Positions 58,121 to 64,000 of a stretch of DNA of 64,000 nt are shown one piece after another; position 1 is the first letter of the stretch, and each line of letters begins with the position of its first letter. The translations under genes were made by a program, and so were the position numbers. This stretch comes from Pseudomonas panipatensis (GTDB taxonomy: Bacteria; Pseudomonadota; Gammaproteobacteria; Pseudomonadales; Pseudomonadaceae). The notes below the pieces were generated by a model that was not told the DNA's origin, ran no database searches, and saw only the letters and a list, made by a program, of their open reading frames with translations. Location: the NCBI RefSeq assembly GCF_900099785.1, contig NZ_FNDS01000008.1, positions 1 through 64,000 on the forward strand, given 5' to 3'.

Positions 58121-60691
58121 ATGTCGCTACCCCGCGCGCGGACACTGCTTCTGCTGCTCGTGTTGATCCTCGCATCGCTCGGCGTCGGGCTCTGGCTGGG
58201 TGCTCAGCGCCTGCTCGCCAGCCAAGGCATCAGCCTGACCCAATGGCAGGGTTTGCACCTTTCCTGGCAGGGGTTTTCCCTGGATCACCTGGCACTGCAG
58301 CGCCAAGTAGCTGGCGGCGGTCGCCTCGACGCCAGTGCCCAGTCACTGCGCCTGGGCTGGCCAGGGCGCGCCGAGGGCCGCTGGCGGCTGAGCGAGCTGT
58401 CGGTCAGCGATCTGACGCTACAGTTCTGGTCCGCGCCGGAGGCTGAGGCTGAGGCTGAGGCGACCGCGCTGCCCGCTCCTGAACGCGTGAGCCGCTGGCT
58501 GGCCTGGCTGCCCGGACACCTGGCGCTCGACCATCTGTCCCTTGAACTGCCCTGTGCCAGGGCTCAGCGTTGCACCCTGAACGGCAGCCTGCAGTGGACT
58601 CAGTTGCCCGGAAATGCAGGGGGGCTGAGCGCCGAGTTGCGCCAGGGCGGCCGGCAGTTGGGCGTGAATGGCGTCCTGCGGCCGGAGAACGCAGCCTGGC
58701 AGCTGAATCTCGATTCGTCCCTCGATGGCCAGCGCCTGGCCACGCTCGACGCCGCCTGGGAGCCGGCTACCCGACACTGGAGCGGCACGCTGGCGACACC
58801 GGGCGTGCCGCCGTTGGAAGCGATTCGCAACTGGCTATCAATGTGGTTGCCGGCGCCGATCCTGCCGATGTCGCTCCCCGAGGCCGGGCGTTTTCGCCTC
58901 GCCTGGGACACATCGCTGGCCGGCGACAGTCCCTGGCCCGACTGGGCCGGTGTGCAGGGCGCGCGTGGCAGTGCCGAGCTGGTCATGCAGTTGCCGGAGC
59001 CCTGGCCGGTGCCCGGGGTGGGCAGCTTGCAGGGCGACTTGCAGGTGGCCGCCTCCGCCGCGCAGGCCGGCTGGCAACCCACGCTGCTCAGTGGCGATCT
59101 GCGCCTGACCGATCTGTATGGCGACTGGTTGCAGCGGCTGCCGGTGGGCTTGCGTCCGGCGCTGCTGACGTTGCGCCTGGACCCTGGCGTGGACGATGAG
59201 GCAGGTAGCGTTCGACTCGATCTGCACGCTGCCGGTGCCGCCGATATGCGCGTGCAGGGGCGTTTGAGCCTGGCCGAACTCAGCTCCCTCGACCTGCACT
59301 GGCGCGATGGCCGCCTGCGGGGCCAGGTGCCGCATCTGGAGCTGCCGGGGCTGCGCGTGGACGATGCCCGCTTCGACCTGCCCTTCGACGGCCATCTGGA
59401 TCGCCAGGGAGCGAGCCTGTCCATCGCCGCAGGCGCCAAGCTGCAGGCCGGTGAGCTGAAGGGGCCGCAAGCGCTGCGAGCCGGCAAACTGAGTGCCGTC
59501 TTCGGCAAGGGCACCCTGCAGGCGGGCTACGCGGCCGCCCAGCCGTTCAGCCTGAACGTCGACGGTCCGCTGCAACTGGCGGTGGGCGAGTTGCGCCAGG
59601 CGCATCTGCACCCGCTGGCCTGGAACTATCAGGGCCAGGTCAGCGCCAGCCTGACGCGGCTGCACCTGCAGGGTCGCTTGCAGAACAGCGCGGCTCTGCT
59701 CGCCGAGGTCGACCTGCAGCGCGCGGACGATGGCGCGCTGAGCCTGGCGGCGCAGTTGCCGGAGATTCAGCTGGCCGGCGCGAATCCATGGGCCGCCACG
59801 CTGGCCGACTGGCCCGAATTGCTCAGCCTCGACAGCGGCCGCCTGAGTGGCCGGCTCGACTGGAAACTGCCGGCGCGGGGGCAAGCGCAGAGCCTCGACC
59901 AGGCGTTGGAGTGTCACGCCCTGGCAGGCATCTACGACCGCAGCGAGGTGCATGGCTTGGATGCCCACATGCAGGCGCTGCTGCGCGGTGCGGCGCTCAG
60001 CCTGCAGTTGCCGCAGTTGCGCGTCGAGCAGTTGAACCCGGGGGTGTCGCTCGGCCCGCTGCAATTCCAGGGCAGCTATGCCACGACCCTGGGCGCGTTG
60101 CTGAGTGGGCGTGTGGAGTGGCAGCAGGCGGAATTGCAGCTGTTCGGCGGTCGCACCTGGCTGGCGCCGGGCGGACTCGACCTGGCGGCGAGCAGTCCGC
60201 CTCAGGTCCTGCATCTGCAAGGTCTTTCCCTGGAAGAAATACTCAAGGCCTATCCGGCCGAGGGCCTGGCCGGCAGCGGTGTGCTCGACGGCGAACTGCC
60301 CGTGCAGTTCGTCAATGGCAGCCTGCGCATCCAGGGTGGCCAGGTGGCGGCGCGGCAGCCGGGCATCCTGCAGTTCCGCTCGGAGAAGGTCCGCGCCCTC
60401 GGCCAGAGCAATCCGGCCATGCAACTGGTTGCCAGTACCCTCGACGATTTCCATTACGAGCGCCTGTCCAGCACGGTGGATTATGCTGAGGGCGGCCGTT
60501 TGCTGCTCGGCTTCAGCCTGAGTGGCCGCAATCCTGCGCTGGAGCAGGGGCGGCCGATCAACCTCAACGTCAACCTGGAGGAGAATGTGCCGGCCCTGCT
60601 GACCAGTCTGCAATTGAGCGACCGGGTCAGCGAAACCATCCGCAAGCGCGTGCAGGAACGTCTGCGCAACCGCCCGCCCGCCGCGCCATGA
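58121..60691 (+). CDS. ydbH: YdbH, AsmA-like intermembrane transport protein
   Basis: An 856-residue protein with one N-terminal membrane helix (residues 6-25, LLLLLVLILASLGVGLWL) and a long periplasmic beta-rich part. The C-terminal block (VDYAEGGRLLLGFSLSGRNPALEQGRPINLNVNLEENV) is characteristic. In E. coli, YdbH is an AsmA-like protein thought to move phospholipids between the membranes, working with YnbE and YdbL. A GAG-GCT hexanucleotide repeat encodes EAEAEAEA near residues 107-114. The ATG at 58121 has TGGAG upstream. ynbE follows with only 17 bp between. Confidence 0.92.
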   Translation: MSLPRARTLLLLLVLILASLGVGLWLGAQRLLASQGISLTQWQGLHLSWQGFSLDHLALQRQVAGGGRLDASAQSLRLGWPGRAEGRWRLSELSVSDLTLQFWSAPEAEAEAEATALPAPERVSRWLAWLPGHLALDHLSLELPCARAQRCTLNGSLQWTQLPGNAGGLSAELRQGGRQLGVNGVLRPENAAWQLNLDSSLDGQRLATLDAAWEPATRHWSGTLATPGVPPLEAIRNWLSMWLPAPILPMSLPEAGRFRLAWDTSLAGDSPWPDWAGVQGARGSAELVMQLPEPWPVPGVGSLQGDLQVAASAAQAGWQPTLLSGDLRLTDLYGDWLQRLPVGLRPALLTLRLDPGVDDEAGSVRLDLHAAGAADMRVQGRLSLAELSSLDLHWRDGRLRGQVPHLELPGLRVDDARFDLPFDGHLDRQGASLSIAAGAKLQAGELKGPQALRAGKLSAVFGKGTLQAGYAAAQPFSLNVDGPLQLAVGELRQAHLHPLAWNYQGQVSASLTRLHLQGRLQNSAALLAEVDLQRADDGALSLAAQLPEIQLAGANPWAATLADWPELLSLDSGRLSGRLDWKLPARGQAQSLDQALECHALAGIYDRSEVHGLDAHMQALLRGAALSLQLPQLRVEQLNPGVSLGPLQFQGSYATTLGALLSGRVEWQQAELQLFGGRTWLAPGGLDLAASSPPQVLHLQGLSLEEILKAYPAEGLAGSGVLDGELPVQFVNGSLRIQGGQVAARQPGILQFRSEKVRALGQSNPAMQLVASTLDDFHYERLSSTVDYAEGGRLLLGFSLSGRNPALEQGRPINLNVNLEENVPALLTSLQLSDRVSETIRKRVQERLRNRPPAAP

Positions 60692-60708
60692 CCGCAAGGA
60701 GAACCCGC

Positions 60709-60900
60709 ATGCGCCTGTGCGCTGTATTCGCCGTCCTGGCTCTGCTCGGTCTTTGCCAGGGCTGTACGCCGACGGTCCAGTTAGCGGCCCCCAAGGAGCC
60801 GATCAACATCAACTTGAACGTGAAGATCGAGCACGACATCTACATCAGGGTCGACAAGGCCCTGGACGGCATCATCAACAAGAACAGCGGTCTGTTCTGA
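60709..60900 (+). CDS. ynbE: YnbE-family lipoprotein
   Basis: A 63-residue outer-membrane lipoprotein with a lipobox ending LCQGC. The conserved NLNVKIEHDIYIRVDKALD block matches the YnbE family. In E. coli it is proposed to join YdbH into a bridge across the periplasm. The ATG at 60709 has AAGGAG upstream; a weaker ATG at 60688 would overlap the ydbH end. ydbL follows 11 bp later. Confidence 0.9.
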   Translation: MRLCAVFAVLALLGLCQGCTPTVQLAAPKEPININLNVKIEHDIYIRVDKALDGIINKNSGLF

Positions 60901-60911
60901 GGAGCTCTTTC

Positions 60912-61256
60912 ATGACACTGCGCAGCAAACTCGGCGTCGCGCTGCTGGCCCTCTGCGTCAGCCTGCCGGCCCTGGCGATGAACCTGGAACAGGCCATGGC
61001 CGCCCTTGGCGCGGCCAAGGCGCAAGGCCTGGTCGGTGAGCAGCCCAACGGCTACCTCGGTGTGGTCGGTAATGGCGGCCAGGCGGCGGACATCGCCAGC
61101 CAGATCAACGCCGCGCGCCGCGCCCAATACCAGAAGGTGGCCAGCGACAGTGGCGCCAAGCTCAGCGACGTGGAAAGCGTGGCCGGGCAGAAGGCCATGG
61201 AGCGTACGCCGGCGGGGCAGTACATCCAGGTCAACGGCAAGTGGGTGCGTAAGTAA
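60912..61256 (+). CDS. ydbL: YdbL, DUF1318 periplasmic protein
   Basis: A 114-residue exported protein. A signal peptide (1-22, ending ALA-M) is followed by a DUF1318 domain with GLVGEQPNGYLGVV and ARRAQYQKVASDSG, ending GQYIQVNGKWVRK. In E. coli YdbL modulates the YdbH-YnbE complex. A GAGGAGC ribosome site precedes the ATG at 60912. It closes the ydbH-ynbE-ydbL operon. Confidence 0.92.
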   Translation: MTLRSKLGVALLALCVSLPALAMNLEQAMAALGAAKAQGLVGEQPNGYLGVVGNGGQAADIASQINAARRAQYQKVASDSGAKLSDVESVAGQKAMERTPAGQYIQVNGKWVRK

Positions 61257-61607
61257 GGGAAATTCCCTGGTTGCGCCGTCCATCGGGCGGCGCCTGCGAC
61301 CGAGGGTCGCCGTGGCGGTTATTCCCGTGCCGCGACCCTCGCGCGGGAATAACTCCTGTGTAGCGAGTGATGTACGAAATTCCTTTCTGAAAGCACGATT
61401 CAATCAGCGTTTTCGGCTAGACCAATTTCTGGTCGTTTTTGCGCTTTCATGGTGAATGTGCCTCCATGAACTGGCTTTTTGCCAAGAATTTTCCGCAATT
61501 AATCCCTCTTAAATGGTGATTATTTCTGTGGGTGACTTCCTATACTGCGCGCATCTTCGTTCAAAATAAAAAACGTCGCGTGCCTACACGCGATGTAGGA
61601 GGCAGCG
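61257..61607 (+). promoter_or_regulatory. Leader and promoter region of dadA, with competing hairpins
   Basis: A 351-bp region without a gene. Its first part has three overlapping inverted repeats: GCGACC/GGTCGC (61296-61310), CGAGGGTCGC with GCGACCCTCG (61301-61310 and 61332-61341), and GTTATTCCCG with CGGGAATAAC (61318-61327 and 61344-61353). The first and second cannot form together. The rest is AT-rich. A -10-like TATACT lies at 61541-61546 with no good -35, as expected for an activator-dependent promoter. The hairpins may end the ydbL transcript. Confidence 0.5.
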
Positions 61608-62903
61608 ATGCGCGTTCTGGTGCTTGGCAGCGGTGTGATCGGTACCGCGAGTGCTTACTATCTGGCCCGTGCCGGCTTCGAAGTGGTCGTGGTCGACCGT
61701 CAGGCCGGCCCGGCCCTGGAAACCAGCTTCGCCAACGCCGGCCAGGTTTCCCCCGGCTACGCGTCGCCCTGGGCCGCCCCGGGCATCCCGCTGAAGGCCA
61801 TGAAGTGGCTGCTGCAGCGGCACGCGCCGCTGGCCATCAAGCTCACCTCCGACCCCAGCCAGTACGCCTGGATGCTGCAGATGCTGCGCAACTGCACCGC
61901 CGAGCGTTACGCCATCAACAAGGAGCGCATGGTCCGTCTGTCCGAGTACAGCCGTGACTGCCTCGACGAACTGCGCGCCGAAACCGGCATTGCCTACGAA
62001 GGCCGCACCCTTGGCACCACCCAGCTGTTCCGCACCCAGGAGCAGCTCGATGCCGCCGCCAAGGACATTGCCGTGCTGGAAAGCTCCGGCGTGCCTTATG
62101 AAGTGCTGGACCGCGCCGGCATCGCCCGCGTCGAACCGGCGCTGGCCAAGGTCGCCGACAAGCTGGTCGGCGCCTTGCGCCTGCCCAATGACCAGACCGG
62201 CGACTGCCAGATGTTCACCACCAAGCTCGCCGAACTGGCCCAGGGCCTGGGTGTGGAGTTCCGCTTCGGCAAGGACATTCAGCGCCTGGACTTCGCTGGC
62301 GACCGCATCAACGGCGTGTGGGTCGATGGCGAGCTGCTGACCGCCGATCATTACGTGCTGGCGCTGGGCAGCTACTCGCCGCAGATGCTCAAGCCACTGG
62401 GCATCGATGCACCGGTCTACCCGCTCAAGGGCTATTCCCTGACCGTGCCGATCACCAACCCGCAGATGGCGCCGACCTCGACCATCCTCGACGAAACCTA
62501 CAAGGTCGCCATCACCCGCTTCGATCAGCGCATCCGCGTCGGCGGCATGGCCGAGATCGCCGGTTTTGACCTGTCGCTGAACCCGCGCCGTCGCGAAACC
62601 CTGGAAATGATCACCACCGACCTCTACCCGGAAGGCGGCGATGTCAGCCAGGCAGTGTTCTGGACCGGCCTGCGCCCGGCGACCCCGGACGGCACCCCGA
62701 TCGTCGGCGGCACCCGCTACCGTAACCTGTTCCTCAACACCGGCCATGGCACCCTTGGTTGGACCATGGCCTGCGGCTCCGGCCGCTACCTGGCCGACCT
62801 GATGGCGAAGAAACGCCCACAGATCAGCACCGAAGGCCTGGATATTTCCCGCTACAGCAAATCCCCGGAGAGCCAGAATGCCCATCCAGCGCCAGCACAC
62901 TAA
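61608..62903 (+). CDS. dadA: DadA, D-amino acid dehydrogenase
   Basis: A 431-residue membrane-associated FAD enzyme that oxidises D-alanine to pyruvate and ammonia. The FAD-binding motif is [19 protein letters not shown] (residues 5-23). Other conserved segments are [17 protein letters not shown] and [28 protein letters not shown] ribosome site precedes the ATG at 61608. It overlaps the next gene by 26 bp. In Pseudomonas it is activated by the Lrp-type DadR with alanine. Confidence 0.96.
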   Translation: MRVLVLGSGVIGTASAYYLARAGFEVVVVDRQAGPALETSFANAGQVSPGYASPWAAPGIPLKAMKWLLQRHAPLAIKLTSDPSQYAWMLQMLRNCTAERYAINKERMVRLSEYSRDCLDELRAETGIAYEGRTLGTTQLFRTQEQLDAAAKDIAVLESSGVPYEVLDRAGIARVEPALAKVADKLVGALRLPNDQTGDCQMFTTKLAELAQGLGVEFRFGKDIQRLDFAGDRINGVWVDGELLTADHYVLALGSYSPQMLKPLGIDAPVYPLKGYSLTVPITNPQMAPTSTILDETYKVAITRFDQRIRVGGMAEIAGFDLSLNPRRRETLEMITTDLYPEGGDVSQAVFWTGLRPATPDGTPIVGGTRYRNLFLNTGHGTLGWTMACGSGRYLADLMAKKRPQISTEGLDISRYSKSPESQNAHPAPAH

Positions 62904-63231
62904 CGAGCGCCTGAGCCAGATCGTCGTCCACAACGGCACTGTCTACCTCGCCGGCCAGGTCGGCGACGACATGGCCGCGGGCGTCGAACAGCAGACCCGC
63001 GAGACGCTGGCCCACATCGAGCGCCTGCTGGAAGAGGCCGGTACCGACAAGACCCGCATCCTCTCGGTGACCATCTACCTGAAGGACATCGATGCCGATT
63101 TCGCCGGCATGAACAGCGTCTGGGACCAGTGGTTGCCGCAAGGCGTCGCCCCGGCCCGCGCCACCGTGGAAGCCAAGCTCTGCGAGCCTGAGATTCTGGT
63201 GGAGATGTCGGTCATCGCGGCACTGCCGTAA
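62878..63231 (+). CDS. RidA-family protein of the dad operon
   Basis: A 117-residue RidA/YjgF-family protein. It keeps the substrate-binding Arg region ([27 protein letters not shown]), but with Val-Glu after it where RidA has Ala-Ile-Gly. It probably removes imine by-products of D-amino acid oxidation. It overlaps the dadA stop by 26 bp, so the two are translationally coupled. A terminator follows. Confidence 0.92.
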   Translation: MPIQRQHTNERLSQIVVHNGTVYLAGQVGDDMAAGVEQQTRETLAHIERLLEEAGTDKTRILSVTIYLKDIDADFAGMNSVWDQWLPQGVAPARATVEAKLCEPEILVEMSVIAALP

Positions 63232-63244
63232 ACCGTTGCGTGTG

Positions 63245-63272
63245 GCCCGGCCGGAACGCCGGGCTTTTTTTC
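63245..63272 (+). terminator. Terminator between the RidA gene and dadX
   Basis: A 7-bp stem GCCCGGC/GCCGGGC (63245-63251 with 63258-63264) followed by a run of T residues. It lies 13 bp after the stop and may reduce read-through into dadX. Confidence 0.85.
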
Positions 63273-63312
63273 ACCTGTTTTTCGTCGCACCCATAAGTAG
63301 AGAGTTCTCGCC

Positions 63313-64000
63313 ATGCGTCCAGCCCGTGCCCTGATCGATCTCCAGGCCCTGCGCCACAATTACCGACTGGCCCGCGAAGTCAGCGGCGCGCGCGCCCTGG
63401 CAGTGGTCAAGGCGGACGCGTACGGACACGGTGCGGTGCGCTGTGCCAAGGCGCTGGAAGCGGAAGCCGACGGCTTCGCCGTGGCCTGCATCGAAGAGGC
63501 GCTGGAGCTGCGCGACGCCGGTATCCGTGCGCCCATCCTGCTGCTGGAGGGCTTTTTCGAAGCCAGCGAGCTGGAATTGATCGAGCGTCATGATTTCTGG
63601 TGCGTGGTGCATTCGGCCTGGCAACTGGAGGCGCTGGAGCGTGCGCGTCCGGCCAAGCCGCTGACGATCTGGCTGAAGATGGATTCGGGGATGCACCGGG
63701 TCGGCTTCTTCCCGCAGGACTACGCCGCCGCCCTGGCGCGCCTGCAAGCCCTGCCGCACGTCGGCAAGGTGGTGCTGATGAGCCACTTCTCGCGTGCCGA
63801 CGAGCTGGACTGCCGCCGCACGGAAGAACAGGTCGCTGTTTTCGAGGCTGTACGTGCCGGGCTGAGCAACGAAGTCAGCCTGCGCAATTCGCCCGGCATC
63901 CTCGGCTGGCCGAGCGTGCCCAGCGACTGGGTGCGTCCGGGCATCATGCTCTACGGCGCCACGCCCTTCGAGCAGGCGCATCCCCTGGCCGACCAGTTGC
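63313..64000 (+). CDS. dadX: DadX, catabolic alanine racemase (3' end beyond the window)
   Basis: The first 229 residues of a PLP-dependent racemase that converts L-alanine to D-alanine for DadA. The PLP lysine is K33 in [10 protein letters not shown], and the substrate region contains [10 protein letters not shown] and [16 protein letters not shown] sequence. The gene continues past the window end. A weak ribosome site precedes the ATG at 63313. A terminator separates it from the RidA gene, so it may also have its own promoter. Confidence 0.95.
   Translation, partial: MRPARALIDLQALRHNYRLAREVSGARALAVVKADAYGHGAVRCAKALEAEADGFAVACIEEALELRDAGIRAPILLLEGFFEASELELIERHDFWCVVHSAWQLEALERARPAKPLTIWLKMDSGMHRVGFFPQDYAAALARLQALPHVGKVVLMSHFSRADELDCRRTEEQVAVFEAVRAGLSNEVSLRNSPGILGWPSVPSDWVRPGIMLYGATPFEQAHPLADQL

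Overview
The window is GC-rich chromosomal DNA of a fluorescent-type Pseudomonas close to the P. aeruginosa / P. nitroreducens / P. citronellolis branch. The species call is inferred from gene content, not from alignment. The evidence is the gene order rrn operon - pstS-pstCAB-phoU - phoBR - ubiCA - glc - rubredoxins - recG-oxyR - spoT-rpoZ-gmk - rph - crc - pyrE - argB-algC-dut-coaBC - radC - rpmBG - kauB - lrp - dadA-dadX. As I recall it, this matches PAO1 PA5369 down to PA5302. Crc, a 463-residue AlgC core and PhoB/PhoR also fit Pseudomonas. I see no mobile element, prophage, CRISPR array or classical defence locus; this is core genome with a few accessory insertions.

Region 1 (1-9.4 kb): the end of an rRNA operon (23S tail, 5S, terminator), then the phosphate-uptake system. 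pstS and pstC each have their own tandem PhoB boxes with 11-bp phasing. PstC and PstA carry large extra non-permease domains. phoU follows, then a receiver/PilZ-like protein and a secreted M23 peptidase. Region 2 (9.4-15.2 kb): phoB and phoR with a CNNM/CorC-type CBS protein downstream, a small secreted protein, and ubiC-ubiA. Region 3 (15.2-25 kb): the glycolate locus, with glcC divergent from glcDEFGB and two near-identical palindromic operators between them. It is followed by two rubredoxins and their reductase, then an HU protein.

Region 4 (25-34 kb): a sterol-carrier-like protein, an HDOD protein, recG overlapping oxyR, an epimerase-like protein, an accessory AraC regulator plus LysE exporter, a lipoprotein and RidA. 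Region 5 (34-48 kb): housekeeping genes spoT, rpoZ, gmk, yicC, rph, crc, pyrE, argB, algC, dut, coaBC and radC. AlgC has a 406-residue membrane-anchored N-terminal half ahead of the classical enzyme. Region 6 (48-58 kb): a peptide-binding protein, rpmB-rpmG, a cupin, the polyamine/omega-amino-acid dehydrogenase kauB, an MFS transporter, a phospholipase-D lipoprotein, a PuuB-like oxidase and an Lrp-family regulator. Region 7 (58-64 kb): the ydbH-ynbE-ydbL envelope operon and the D-alanine operon dadA-ridA-dadX, with dadX cut off by the window end.

The most interesting material is regulatory: PhoB box arrays at three promoters, the paired GlcC operators, a widely spaced perfect inverted repeat upstream of kauB, and structured intergenic regions at 23.04-23.39, 50.0-50.19, 52.96-53.26 and 61.26-61.61 kb. 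I found no convincing undescribed multi-gene system.
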